Positions 10,690 through 21,784 of a stretch of DNA of 64,000 bases are shown here, piece by piece. The translations under genes and the position numbers were made by a program. Position 1 is the first letter of the stretch. Each line of letters begins with the position of its first letter. The DNA is taken from NCBI GenBank assembly GCA_036250195.1, contig JAVHZZ010000005.1, forward strand, positions 125,864,098 through 125,928,097, read 5' to 3'. Source of the DNA: Mixophyes australis (lineage: Eukaryota; Chordata; Amphibia; Anura; Limnodynastidae). The notes below the pieces were generated by a model. That model did not search any database, was not told the origin of the DNA, and saw nothing but the letters and a program-made list of their open reading frames with translations.

Positions 10690-10930
10690 TATTATACTAT
10701 ATATGTCTTCTTCTGCTTTTTATATTGAACAATATTTCGAATTTCACTGGAGAAATCTCATTCATTGAAGCGGAAGAAACACTGTGCGCTACAATAAGCA
10801 GTTGTGGAAAACTGTGTGTCTTTAATCCAATTTTTATATTACGTAGATGTTCTTGTATTCTTACTTTCAAGCATCTTTTTGTTTTTTCAACATATATTAG
10901 ACCTTCACATTTAATCATATACACAACATA
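10690..10930 (-). pseudogene. Penelope-like element GIY-YIG endonuclease fragment
   Basis: The minus-strand reading frame 10697-10924 contains MIKCEGLIYVEKTKRCLKVR followed by IQEHLRNIKIGLKTHS. GLIYVGKTKR-type sequence with a nearby Arg and His is the signature of the GIY-YIG endonuclease that forms the C-terminal domain of Penelope-like retroelement proteins; here the expected Gly after IYV is Glu. PLE proteins are usually several hundred residues with a reverse transcriptase before this domain, so about 75 residues is a small fragment. No reverse transcriptase is recognisable upstream (11-12 kb). Direct neighbours are a second decayed copy and the inverted duplicates at 6610 and 11275. Confidence 0.75.
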
Positions 10931-11274
10931 TGTGGAAAGGCATGTTGTTTAACAGTATATTCACGAATATTATTGCTAGAAAAAGTTTAACATTTTTAAT
11001 ATATTTTTTTCAAATGTTACAATGATTATACGGAATACTTCCTATCATGGACTGGCTACTTAACCAATTAGTCACATCCTGATTCACTACTCTGCTATGG
11101 CGCCTATATTTTAATTGACATGTAACTACCTGAGATTTAAGATTTCTAGCTTTTCTAGAAATTGTATGTGATTGCTTGGGTAAATGTGGCCCAAAACGGT
11201 GTCCTTGATTAATATATCCCTATGTTTCTGAAATTACAATTATACCTTGTGATAAAAAGGTTTTTAATTTATAC

Positions 11275-11690
11275 TCTGCCGGTTTGATAAATTTATATGG
11301 AGTTGCCAACAGTGGTTGTACATTATGAATTTCATTCATCTTGCATATTTTAGATTTGCTTAATGGTGGTTTGCAGTATTATTATACTGTGTAAGTGATT
11401 AATTATTGTGATGTTTTGACAAGGTGGGACTAAGTAGTGTTAAAGTAATAATGATTGACATATTGGAGCCGATTAAATAAATAATGTGTCCGCGCTAATA
11501 GTTTTACCGTTAATATGGTAATTTTAAGCTGGATTTTTGCTCGCAGCCTCAAGGATTGCGAACAAAAAGGAGCATTAAAATTACCATACTAACGGTAATT
11601 CTGCGCATTATTACCGCAGTAACTAGAAATAAAGCGCCCAAATTGAATTGGCCCCTTTGAGTCACGTTGAATGTTTGCATTCTTATGTAG
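11275..11690 (-). repeat. Copy B of the inverted duplicate (partner 6610-6835)
   Basis: Inverted match to 6610-6835 across 'ttgacaaggtgggactaag', 'tgtgtaagtgatta', 'tggtggttt', 'gttgccaac' and finally 'gcattcttatgta'. A MITE at 11464-11655 splits copy B; removing it restores co-linearity with copy A. Confidence 0.7.
11464..11655. mobile_element. Inverted-repeat MITE inside copy B
   Basis: Inner inverted blocks 'accgttaatatggtaatttta' and 'taaaattaccatactaacgg' surround a short loop. Outer ends are 'ggagccgatt' and '...aattggcccctt'. Its absence from copy A at 6610-6835 supports an insertion. Confidence 0.65.
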
Positions 11691-12874
11691 TGTTAGTTGG
11701 AAGATAAATTATAGTCCCTAGCTGAGTGTAGCTCCACACACAAATATTAATCAATTAAAGCAATGGCTTAGAATTGGAAATTACATGGTTGTATGGGATA
11801 AGACTGTTAATGTCTTACGTTTTAGAGAGTATAAAAACTGTGAGAGGTGAGGACAACCATCCCCCTAATAAAGTTTAAGGACCAAAATGCGAAGGGGAGT
11901 TGTCTGCACAGTTTTATGATGATACTTTTGGTATCTGTTATATTGACTGAGAAGCTTGGCATCCGTGGAACATCAGAGCCTCTCATCCAGAAAAAAAAAG
12001 AGTTTACTATTGGACACGAGCCATATTTTGAAAAGATACGTTTTTCATATCTTTACCCATTGTGAGGGTTTTTATTTGCATTTTGAAATAAATATTGTCT
12101 GTTAAGATTTTACTGTGTTTGTGATCTGTGTTTAATTTTTTGTAGCATAAGTACATTGTCTTCTGACTACATTAGAGTTCATTGTCAAAGATCAGCTTTA
12201 AAAAAGTCACTGACAGATGAGCATCATTCTCTATACAAAAATGTATGCTGTTATTCTTCTAGTCATGAATACTGCACTATGAGTGCACTTCTTTTTTTAT
12301 TCTATTTTTCCTTAGAATTTACCACAGCAGATTGTGTATCTTTAGAAAGAAAGAGCTGTCTATTTGAACATTTATTGTGCACTGGATTTTAATGTGGCTG
12401 TGTTAGCCCTGATACAGGGACTTACAACATTTGTCTGATGGCTAGGATGAAATCTTACTCTGCCTACTGATACCATTCGGAGGAGCTCTGGACTTGTCTC
12501 AATATTGCTTGGGGTTTTCTTGCCATCAGGAGATCAGGAAAATTGGATGGTGTCCATTATCAAGATTGCATCTTGTGAGTACTGTGTCGGTATCAACAAA
12601 TCTGAACTTTAATTATTCTGTGTGAAGTACTACAGACTGCCAGTGTCTCTGGAGATCTTTAATTCACTACAGCTGTCACAGACTGCCATTGCTAGATACA
12701 TTGTTCTGTACTTATTAATCATTAGCAAGCTGTGTTTTCTCTGTATATGATCATCAGATTAGTCTGGATATTTTCAACATATTTAAATAAACCCACACTT
12801 GTTTGAACTTCTCTCCTGCCTCTTTCTAGCATTTAATTAACTAACACAAGCTTTCTTTTTTTATTTGATATATG
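11691..12874. other. Unassigned region
   Basis: No gene recognised. Short open frames at 11847-12065 and 12156-12392 have no motifs and are best treated as chance. Confidence 0.4.
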
Positions 12875-13061
12875 GGGGTAAATGTATCAATGTCCGGATT
12901 CTTCAACTCGGCGAGATCGGCGTCTTCAGCGCTTAAATTTAAAGCGGCGCTGCCTTGTAAAGGGAAGTTTCCCTTTACAAGGCAGCGCCACTTTAAATTT
13001 AAGCGCTGAAGACGCCGATCTCGCCGGAGTTGAAGAATCCGGACATTGATACATTTACCCC
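12875..13061. mobile_element. 187-bp near-perfect palindromic MITE
   Basis: Almost the whole element is one inverted repeat: 'ggggtaaatgtatcaatgtc', 'ggattcttcaactc', 'gatcggcgtcttcagcgctt' and 'ctgccttgtaaagggaa' all recur inverted around a centre near 12968. It keeps many CG dinucleotides. The minus-strand open frame over it is a by-product of the palindrome. Confidence 0.9.
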
Positions 13062-13752
13062 ACGATCTCATCAAATTCCACCAAAACTACTCTTTAGTGT
13101 AGATGGAGTTATTATTTAATTGCTAGTTGCTAAAACATGGATGTAAAAAAGAGTAGCAAATATTTTATTACTTACACAGGAGAACCTTGAGAAAAGGAAA
13201 CTCAGGCAAATCTATTAGTTTGCCACATTTTTTATTTCATAGCTAATTATGATATAAAAGGGTAAAAGCCTACAGCAGGATGTTTACATGAAAGCTCAAG
13301 GTGTTTATCCCTATTTCCGCCTGTCTATGAGGCATACTGAATCTCATTTTATGCAGGCATCAAACGCTCTAATCATAAAAATATGACTCATAATATTTTA
13401 ATGTAAGCAATTTACAATAATGTATAACTAAAGAGATTTGTAGTTTTTATTTGTGCAATTTTTGCAGGTACTGTAATGTATTGCATGTAACACTACAGTA
13501 AGATCAACAATAAATTGTTATATATTAATGAGCTTTACGTTAATTTGAAATCTTTAAAAAGTCATATACACAATTTTTAGCATTTACTTGCATTTTGTGA
13601 AGCAGAGAATCAACATGATGAGTATCATACACAATTTAAATTAACCATTAACATATACAAACATCCCCAACAGACTGGCACATCTTCTGTAATCTGTCTC
13701 TTCTCCATAAAATGAAAACATTTTATCCTTTATGAATCATTTAGCTAAACTA
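13062..13752. other. AT-rich spacer
   Basis: No feature recognised. Confidence 0.4.
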
Positions 13753-15270
13753 CAGTCATGGCCAAAAGTTTTGAGAATGACACAGTTTTTTTAAGATGGC
13801 AATTTGAATGTACTCCAGAATGTCATGAAGAGTGATCAGATGAATTGCAATTAATTTCAAAGTCCCTCTTTGCCATGATAATGAACTTTATCCCAAAAAA
13901 AAACATTTCCACTGTATTTTAGCCCTGCCACAAAAGGACCAACTGACATCAGGTCAGTAATTCTCTCGTTAACACAGGTGAGAGTGTTGATGAAGACAAG
14001 GCTGGAGATCACTCTGGCATGCTGATTGAGTTAGAATAACAGACTGGAAGCTTTAAAAGGAGGGTGGTGCTTGAAATCATTGTTCTTCATCTGTTAACCA
14101 TGGCTATCTGCATGGAAACACGTGCATTCATCATTGCCTTGCACAAAAAAGGCTTCACAGGCAAGGATATTGCTGCTAGTAAGATTGCACCTAAATCAAC
14201 CATTTATCGGATCATCAAGAACTTCAAGGAGAGAGGTTTAATAGTTGTGAAGAAGGCTTCAGTGCACCCAAGAACATCCAGCAAGCACAAGGACGTCTCT
14301 TAAAGTTGATTCAGCTGTGGGATTGGGGCACCACCAGTGCAGAGGTTGCTCAGGAATGGCAGCAGGCAGGTGTGTGTGCATCTGTACGCACAGTGAGGCG
14401 AAGACTTTTGGAGAATGGGCTGGTGTCAAGAAGGTCAGCAAAGAAGCCACTTCTCTACAGGAAAAACATCAGGGACAGACTGATATTCTGCAAAAGGTAC
14501 AGGGATTGGACTGCTGAAGACTAGGGTAAAGTCATTTTCTCTTATGAATCCCCTTTCAGATTGTTTGGGGCACCTGGAAAAACTCTTATCTGGAGAAGGA
14601 AATGTCAGTCCTGTGTCATGCCAACAGTAAAGCATCCTCAGACCATTTATGTGTTGGGTTACTTCTCAGCCAAGGGAGTGGGCTCATTCACAATTCTGCC
14701 TAAGAACACAGCCATGAATACCAAAATTCATGGTATCAAAACATCCTCCAAAAGCAACTTCTCCATACCACCCAAGAACAGTTTGGTGATGAACAATACC
14801 TTTCTCAGGATACTGGAGCATCTTGCCATAAGGCAAAAGTGATAACTAAGTGGCTCGGGGATCAAAACATGGAAATTTTGGGTACATGGCCAGGAAACTT
14901 CTCAGACCTTAATCCCATTGTAGCCAATCCTCAAGATGCAGGTGAATAAACAAAAATCCACAAATTCTGACAAACTTCAAGCATTGATTAGGCAAGAATG
15001 GGCAGCCATCAGTCAGTATGTGGCCCAGAAGTTGATTGACAGCATGCCAGGGTGAATTGCAGAGGTTTTCAAAAAGAAACACTGCAAATAATGACTCTTT
15101 GCATAAACTTAATGTAATTGTCAATAAAAGCCTTTGACATTTATGAAATGCTTGTAATTTTACTTCAGTATACCATAGCAACATCTGACAAAAAGGTTTA
15201 AAAACATTGAAGCAGCAAACTTTGTGAAAACCAATATTTGTGTCATTCTCAAAACTTTTGGCCATGACTG
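13753..15270 (+). mobile_element. Tc1/mariner element
   Basis: The left end 'cagtcatggccaaaagtttt' follows a TA, and the same sequence recurs inverted at 15251-15270. The next terminal bases 'gagaatgacac' are also inverted at the right. The right-hand flank is TT rather than TA. It encloses one transposase pseudogene and is closely related to the shorter copy at 34051-35187. Confidence 0.92.
14100..15055 (+). pseudogene. Tc1 transposase, frameshifted
   Basis: Begins MAICMETRAFIIALHKKGFT, with the N-terminal helix-turn-helix typical of Tc1 transposases (GKDIAASKIAPKSTIYRIIK), then stops at 14303 after a frame change. The next frame carries the second DNA-binding subdomain (SVRTVRRRLLENGLVSRRSA) and YRDWTAED, where a TAG at 14522 ends it. 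The catalytic part (FGAPGKTLIWRRK..., then PGNFSDLNPI) is further damaged by stops and substitutions. The end TGA at 15053-15055 is inferred by alignment to the other copy. The full protein would be about 310-340 residues. It is inactive. Confidence 0.88.
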
Positions 15271-15565
15271 TTTGATAAATTAAGAAAAAAATAAATGCAT
15301 ATATACTTGAATTGACTGTACATATTTCTTGAAATAGCTGTAGTTTTAGTTGCTCACAGTGCATTTCTTCTCTCCCAGTGAAATGTCTCACTGGAAAGAG
15401 TGCATAGGAATTCTCAACCTATTATGATGTTTAGACTATGTCATGGCTGCAATTGATTAATATTTAAAATATTTTTGGTCAGTAACATTGTATATTCCTT
15501 TAAAATATCCTAAGAATATTTTACTTTTAGAGTCAAATACCTATACTAATTTTACATATTGTACT
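15271..15565. other. Spacer
   Basis: No feature recognised between the Tc1 element and the solo LTR. Confidence 0.4.
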
Positions 15566-15570
15566 GAATT

Positions 15571-16442
15571 TGTCACACACCAGGCTCTTAGGTTCTGTCA
15601 CCTACCTCTTCGCTGCTTTTCCAAGTTGTCCCTGTTTTCCTCAGGCTCTGCTGGTGTCAGACCTCTCTGTAAGATGCTGTCTAATCTGTCTCCACTCCAG
15701 ACATCCCTCCAGAATCAGAGTATGGGCGTGGCCATCTTGGATTCGGTCACATGATTCCTCTCAGGCAATCAGGTGATAAAAGCTTCCATTTCAGATTCCC
15801 TCCAAAAACCAGTCCATGGGAGCTGCCATCTTGGATATAGTCACCTGATCTATTTTAGCAACTCAGAGTGCTGCTTCTGCCCAGCTGATTGCGGTCTCCA
15901 TTCATGACTCAACAACAACTATAAAAGGACTTCTTGGAGACCTTACCCGTTGCGAATGCAGCGTTGCATTTCAGACGCAAACCTGGTTCCCAGCAGTTTG
16001 CAGTCTTGCTATCTATCTTGCTACAGTCTTGCTATTTATCCAGCTCTGACAGTGCAGTCTGCATTCTGGCTCTAGTCCGATTCCAGCAATCTGGTTCCAT
16101 CCACTCTGGTTCCATTCTGGTCACAGCAATCCTCTTCCAGTAATCCGGTTACAGCAATTCTCTTTCAGCATTCCGGTTACGTAAATCCTCTTTTAGCATT
16201 CCAGTTATAGCATTCTGTTTACAGCATTCCGTTTACAGTCCGGTCCAGCATTCCGGTTCCAGTCCGGTCCAGCAATCCAGTTCCTGTTTGCTCTCCCCTG
16301 CTAGTGTAATCACCATCTGCAACAGTCCATTTACTACATGCAGAGGAAAATTATCAGGCCACCCAACTTGTTCCACGTAGTCACCAGTCCCGCTCCAGAG
16401 ACACAACCCAGTCTTGGTACAGACAGATCTTCAGGCGTGACA
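15571..16442 (+). mobile_element. Solo LTR (Ty3/gypsy type), 872 bp
   Basis: Starts TGTCACACACC, ends GGCGTGACA, with inverted terminal TGTCAC/GTGACA. The 5-bp GAATT flanks both sides (15566-15570 and 16443-16447). A TATA-like 'ctataaaagg' sits at about 15920, and 16030-16270 is a run of degenerate 'cagcattccggtt' units. No internal coding sequence adjoins, so recombination between two LTRs is inferred. Class is assigned by the TGTCAC end and 5-bp duplication. Confidence 0.85.
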
Positions 16443-16454
16443 GAATTTTATGAA

Positions 16455-16862
16455 ACTTGGATTAATTAAAATAATAAATGTGTACATATACTTATGCTTA
16501 AAGAGTTAATAAGAGTTAAAAGCATGCATAAGGAGTAGCCTGCTCAAATTGGTTTCTAACAAAGAGGGAGATAAGACACATTCTGGTTTTGCTTGTGCTT
16601 GAATACACCATCTATGATGAAAACCAGATGAAACCGGATGAACTGTGTACCCCTCCAAGGTCATACTCTGTATAGGGGGAGTCCTAAAACAGGGTGTGTT
16701 TACTAAAATATGCCCAAAAAGAAGAAAGGTATATAATACTGTTTAAATGCATTGTTTGATGTATTGACCCCATGCCTGTATGTCTGAATAAAGGATCGCA
16801 CATTTGGATCTTTGGCTTATAATTAACTTTATACAACTTGGTAAAATCCCAGCTATAACACG
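16455..16862 (+). mobile_element. Retrovirus-like LTR candidate
   Basis: Promoter-like 'aaaggtatataatactg' (about 16725) is followed about 60 bp later by AATAAAG (16787), then a T-rich stretch and an end near 'cagctataaca'. This spacing of TATA, polyadenylation signal and short tail fits an ERV LTR. No target duplication or primer site was found. Confidence 0.4.
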
Positions 16863-16899
16863 TGAAACTCATTATTACTAAGTCAATATTTATTTACTA

Positions 16900-17042
16900 C
16901 AGTGTTCTTCCCAGGACCTATTTCCTGGGTGCTCTACCCGGCTGTTTTTATGTACCACCCAGCTCTTGGAGTCCGAATGAGTTCTATCATGATTGGAAAA
17001 ACCATTGTTTGACCTAATATAATAGGCACTGTGGGAACACTG
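16900..17042. mobile_element. Short inverted-repeat element (tentative)
   Basis: Ends CAGTGTTCTTCCC and GGGAACACTG are inverted; TA flanks both sides, but an 8-bp duplication is absent. About 143 bp, no coding. Confidence 0.35.
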
Positions 17043-17059
17043 TATCCAGCAGAGTCTGT

Positions 17060-17572
17060 AGACAACAGTATGACCATTCTTGGCAGTCAGTGCAGGCAAA
17101 CAGAGGCTCAGCAGCCAGGACTTGTTTTGGTCTTTTCCTACTTCTGTGGAGTTTCTCCCCGTTCACTATCTCTGAACACCATCTCCCCTCCTTTAGCATC
17201 TCCCCAATCCGAAGGCAACTTTCACTTTTCTTCTCCTCTCTGGACTCACTTCTTTTCCCCATTGACACCCTCTGCTTTCCAGACTATCTCCTTTTTTAAT
17301 TTCACAATTAACTCTGACCTGGACTCAACCACCCAGGCTGTCAGTATCAGCCTATGATGGTCCCCACTACAACTGTGGCAATCTAAACTGACCTGATACA
17401 AAAATGTTCTCACATAACCAAGAGTCTCTTGAAGAAATTTTATTCCCATGTTGGCTTTCTCCACATCAATTTAATTCTCTCCTCCTACAGTTCTCTCTCT
17501 TTCTAAACAATCTTACTTCAAGTGTCTATATTTCTCCCAATTCTCCAACCTCTATTGCCTTTCACCACCTTC
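17060..17572 (+). pseudogene. Decayed non-LTR retrotransposon (upstream part)
   Basis: Pyrimidine-rich sequence giving frames such as FNFTINSDLDSTTQA, of the kind found upstream of the reverse transcriptase in vertebrate LINEs. It runs into the solo LTR and the same element appears to resume at 18489. Strongly decayed; assignment rests mainly on the downstream RT part. Confidence 0.45.
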
Positions 17573-17577
17573 AACTC

Positions 17578-18483
17578 TGTCACACGCCGCTCACAAACAT
17601 CTGCCACCTGGTAACCTGAATAGCATTCCCTGCTTCTTCCCTGGCTGTCAGGCCAGCAATCAGCTCTGCACATACGCAGGTAATCATCTCACCTGTGTTC
17701 ACCTGTCCCGCTCATCTATTGGTTACCTCTCATTTATAAAGCTCCTCCCAGCACCTCTCAGTGCTGGTTCTTCTCATCAGACTCCTGGCCTGAAAGCAGC
17801 TCATGCACTCTGCTGCTGCAATCACCTATTACCTGCTCCACTCGTTAGTGGCAACTCCTGCAGTTCATCGCTACCATCTCTCCAAGTGTATTGCTGCAAC
17901 TCACCTATTACCTGCTCCACTCATTAGTGGTAACTACTGCAGATCATCGATATCATCTCTCGAAGCGTGCTGCTGAAATCACCTATTACCTGGTCCACTC
18001 GTTAGTGGTAACTACTGCAGATCATCGCTACCATCTCTCCAAGTGTGCTGAAGCAAATCACCTATTACCTGCTCCACTCGTTAGTGGTAACTACTGCAGA
18101 TCATCGTTACCATCTTTCCAAGTGTACTGCTGCAAATCACCTATTACCTGCTGCACTCGTTAGTGGTCACTTCTGCAGATCATCGCTATCATCTCTCCAA
18201 GTGTGCTGCTGCAAATCACCTACTATCTCTCTGTGGACTATCATTGAGCATCACTCAGTAATCCTACTCATTTGTGGCGATCTAGTGCCTACATTCTTCT
18301 CTGTACTAGGTTCTCTATCACCGCTCACTGGGAACTCACCAAGGGGCCACGACCTGCAGGGTGGAAGCTGCCAAGCACCTCTGGTGAAAACCTTCCACTC
18401 TGTTAGTTTCCGTGCCTCTGGGTGAAGTACCATCAATCCCAGGCAGAACAGAAGGATCCCACTTATGCTAGTGAATCCTAACA
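17578..18483 (+). mobile_element. Solo LTR with 79-bp tandem repeats, 906 bp
   Basis: Starts TGTCACACGCC and ends CCTAACA. AACTC flanks both sides (17573-17577 and 18484-18488). Between 17790 and 18225 a unit of 78-79 bp containing 'cacctattacctgctccactcgttagtgg' motifs begins at 17823, 17902, 17980, 18059, 18138 and 18217. It is inserted in a decayed LINE, whose sequence resumes after the second AACTC. Confidence 0.85.
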
Positions 18484-18488
18484 AACTC

Positions 18489-19290
18489 CTTCCTGTTCCC
18501 CTCACAACCTCCCTTTATCCCTCACCCACTTTTGCTCTAAATAGAGTCCAATCACTGTGACATCTGTTCCAATGAAGCTCCACTCTCCCTTCCCCAACTC
18601 CCACCCCCTTCCTCCTCCTTTAGCCTACCTACATGTTCCTCCTTCTCTCCTGTCTTTGTCCGGCACTTCTCTCCTCATTCCCTCCCTCTACCTGGCTGAT
18701 CTACCCTATCCCCACCTCCAATCACTCTCTCCTGTTGCCTGCACAAATCACCCTCCTTCTCAACCCACCATTGCACTAAGAATGCCCTCACCAAGGTCGT
18801 TAATGACTTCCTGCCAAATCAAAGGGTCATTTCTCCCTACTCATACTTCTGTAACTCTCTGCTGCATTCAACACTGTTGTTCACCCTCTCTTCTTGCGAA
18901 CCCTACACTCCGTTTACATCTACAATCTGCATTGATTACCTTCTATCTCCCAACTGCTCCATTTATGTCTCTGTCCTCCAAGGGTCTATTTTTGCCCCAC
19001 TGCTCTTCTCTCTCTACACTATTTCCCTTTGTGACCTCATCAGATCTGTTGGCCTACAATATAACATCTGTGCCGTGATAGTCAAATCTACCTTTACTCC
19101 ACCAATCCCTCCCAGTCTCTCCTCTCTCATATTCCAGTTGTCTATAAGACATCTTTTTTTGAATGCTACAACTCTTTCTTAAGCTGAACAAGCTATAGCA
19201 ATACCACCCTCTTCACTGCCCCTTAAGTCTGTTGTCTGGGTTTCATTCTCAATTCCTCCCTCTCCTTCACTCCCCACATTCAGTCCCAAT
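18489..19290 (+). pseudogene. Decayed LINE reverse transcriptase
   Basis: Fragments of a non-LTR reverse transcriptase remain in shifting frames: an AALTKVVNDFL-like block (about 18790), 'SLLHSTLLFTL' where DLSAAFDTVDH is expected, QGSIFAPLLFSLYTISLCDL (about 18980) and LQYNICAVIVKSTF where YADD lies in active relatives. The catalytic aspartates are lost. I recognise it as the LINE type with TALLKVTNDLL...YADDTQ motifs common in fish and frogs; the clade name is uncertain. Confidence 0.65.
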
Positions 19291-19942
19291 AGCCGTGGGG
19301 AACAATTGATACAATTGATACATGTAATGGATTAACAAGTGTAGCTGGTGATGGGGAAAGTGTGTGTATCAACTGTGAAACAGAATAAGTATCACACGCC
19401 ATACTTAAAGCTGCAATTGAAAGCTGATGTCAGCAAGTGGAAAACGGAGATCACGAAAGGAAAAACAGAAATGGCAACCACAATGACAGATGATCTCTCC
19501 GGGCCCACCAGCAGAAATGAATTAAATTCAATTACATGCCCATTGTTTTTTACTTTATCTGAGTTCCTAACCGAATGATCTAGCCACTGATGGACAGAGG
19601 AGGGATATCAGCTGAGACACTTGTAAACTTTGGTACCATTTTCTTCACACTTTTATAAAACAATGTGTACATTTTCTACAGGCCAAACAAAAGTCAGATT
19701 CCTGCACTAAATCTTTTTTAGTTTAATTCTCCATGTCTGTACAGAGCTGCATGGACTTTTTTGTCAGATACAGCACAATACCAAGAGCAAAGTCAGTGAG
19801 AAGAATTCAGGTTCATCAATGTGGAGATTCCACATTAACTAGGTCTATCATCAAAACATCCCATCCTATGTTGAACAACATGAAAAACTTTGTAGCTGCT
19901 GTACTATAGGAATTCAGGCCCTGAGCACATAGTTCAGCTCTG
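19291..19942. other. Spacer
   Basis: A 76-codon open frame (19348-19578) has no recognisable motif. No repeat structure visible. Confidence 0.4.
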
Positions 19943-20118
19943 GGGGTAAATTTAACAAGCTATGGGTTTGAAAAAGTGAAGATGTTGCATATAGCAACCA
20001 ATCACATTCTAGCTTATATTTTGTAGAATGTACTAAATGTACTAAATAAATGATAACTAAAATCTGATTGGCTGCTATAGGCAACATCTCCAATTTTCAA
20101 ACATGTAGCTTGGTGTCT
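19943..20118. mobile_element. MITE of the 'ttgcctatagcaacc' family, decayed
   Basis: Left end 'ggggtaaatttaacaagct', core 'tggtttgaaaaagtgaagat' and 'gcatatagcaaccaatcac' with inverted partners at 20060-20110. The right end is degenerate ('tgtagcttggtgtcttgc'). Confidence 0.75.
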
Positions 20119-20142
20119 TGCATTCATTTTACAGTCAAACAT

Positions 20143-20765
20143 GCCTGTAAACATAGAAACATAGAAGTTGACAGCGGATTAGAACCACTTTGCCCTTACA
20201 ATCTGCCCATTTTTTAACCTATTGTAACCTACAACCCTATTTGATTCTTATTTCTTTTTAAAGCTATCCTTATGTCTATCCCAAACATGTTTAAATTGCT
20301 CTATTGTATTAGCATCTACCACCTCTGATGGTATACTTGTTTCACTTATCCCCTACCCTTGCTGTGAAGTAATTTTTCATCATATTTCCTCTGAACCTGC
20401 TTCCTTCCAGTTTCACTGCATGTCCTTGTGTTCTAATACTTCTATTCCTTTGAAAAATGTTTTCCTTCCGTACCTTGTTAAAACCCTAGATATATTTGTA
20501 GGTTTCTATTGTGTCCCCCTTTTTCTTCTCTGCTCCAAACGATACATATTAAGATCTTTTAGTCTATCTGGGTAAGTTTTGTGATGTAGGCCATGCACCA
20601 TTTTAGTTGCCTTCTTTGTATGTCTCTAATGTATTTATATCATTCTGGAGATTTGGCCTCAAGTTCTGGACACAGTATTCTAGATGAGGTCGTACCAATG
20701 ACATATACAATGGCAGTATTACTTCTATCTTTCTGCTTACCTTTCTTATTGCTTTGTTATGGCTG
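20143..20765 (-). mobile_element. CR1/L2-type LINE 3' end
   Basis: On the minus strand the sequence reads [11 protein letters not shown] near 20700, then a leucine-rich tail (RLEQRRKGDTIETYKYIQ), a block RTQGHAVKLEGSRFRGN and a 3' end in repeated TTTCTATG units at 20147-20160. This is the conserved C-terminal region and tail of CR1/L2 ORF2. It is 5'-truncated and has stops. Confidence 0.85.
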
Positions 20766-21099
20766 GGATAAATAGTGACACCCGGATAGCATCCCTATAA
20801 ACACTATTAACCTTGCCAGTACTACGGTTAATAGTCTTTTTAGGGAGCCTATCAGGGTTTTTTCTTCCATCATTTTTTACTAAGGCATGTACATTAGACA
20901 GTCGCTCGGGTCCTGTCATTGCCCCCTTATTGTCGCAAATGAAAGTGTCTTGTATTTAAATGGTTGACTCAAAAACACCCTGATTTCAATTGGAGGACTT
21001 GGGAAATCATTCGATGGCATGACAAGTATCATCAGTCCTGTCTATTGTTCTCTGACTTTCAAAATTGGAGACATCAAAATCATTAGAGCTTCCACTACC

Positions 21100-21750
21100 T
21101 TTCTCAACTTTTTTGGATGCCCTACATTCTCATATATCCTACAATTGTGCCACTGACCTTGTCTCAGGGGTTCCCTTTTCCAAGGGTTGGTCATATTTCT
21201 TATCTGAGTTTGTTCAAAGCTTTGGATGACTATATAAAAGAAAGTCTTCAAAAAGGATTTACCCGCCCATCCAAATCACCAGTAGAGGCAGGTTCCTTTT
21301 TTATGTCTAAAAAGGTCAGATAACTACGGCCTTGTACAGACTGTAGAAAACTCAATAAAATAACCATAAGAAACCATGCTACTTTTAATTTTGGCATTGA
21401 TTAACCAATGAAGAGAAGCTACCATCTTTTCCAAGATAGACCTGCAAGGAGCTTACAATGTAATAAGAATCAGAAAAAGTGATGAGTGGGAAAGAGCCTT
21501 AAACACTCAAACAGACACTACTAGCACTTTGTTATGCCTTTTGGCGTTTATAATGTTCATGCGGTATTTCAAGATGTCTTAAATATACACAATCCAAGAA
21601 TTCTTGTGACATTTCGTTTTGGTTTACCTGGACAATATCCTTATCTACTCTTGTAACCTTTCAGCACTACAATGTTCATCATGACCTAGAATGTATTAGA
21701 TTCACCTTTTTGCCAAAAAAGAAAAGTGTGAGTTTAAAACTTCTTCTTCT
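21100..21750 (+). pseudogene. Gypsy pol: reverse transcriptase remnant
   Basis: Ordered RT motifs: DDYIKESLQKGFTRPSKSP (about 21225), RPCTDCRKLNKITIRNHA (21327), KIDLQGAYNVIRIRKSDEWE (21435), VMPFGVYNVHAVFQD (21535) and VLVYLDNILIYS (about 21620). The catalytic YVDD box is LDN, so one aspartate is lost. Frames shift between blocks. The downstream KKEKCEF block runs into the SINE at about 21750. Confidence 0.85.
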
Positions 21751-21784
21751 CTAAATTGGATAGCAGCCAATTAACCTACTAGTA
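21750..21784 (-). repeat. 3' part of a tRNA-derived SINE (left of the hAT)
   Basis: On the minus strand 'tactagtaggttaattggct' continues the SINE sequence that breaks off at 24667 on the other side of the hAT. The 8-bp TACTAGTA next to the hAT is therefore SINE sequence. Confidence 0.7.

Noticed and set aside
12841..13074. Minus-strand open frame over the palindrome
   Set aside because: Produced by the symmetry of a MITE; no motifs.
18557..19078. 173-codon open frame as an independent gene
   Set aside because: It is a shifted reading of a decayed LINE reverse transcriptase; pyrimidine-rich sequence keeps it open by chance.
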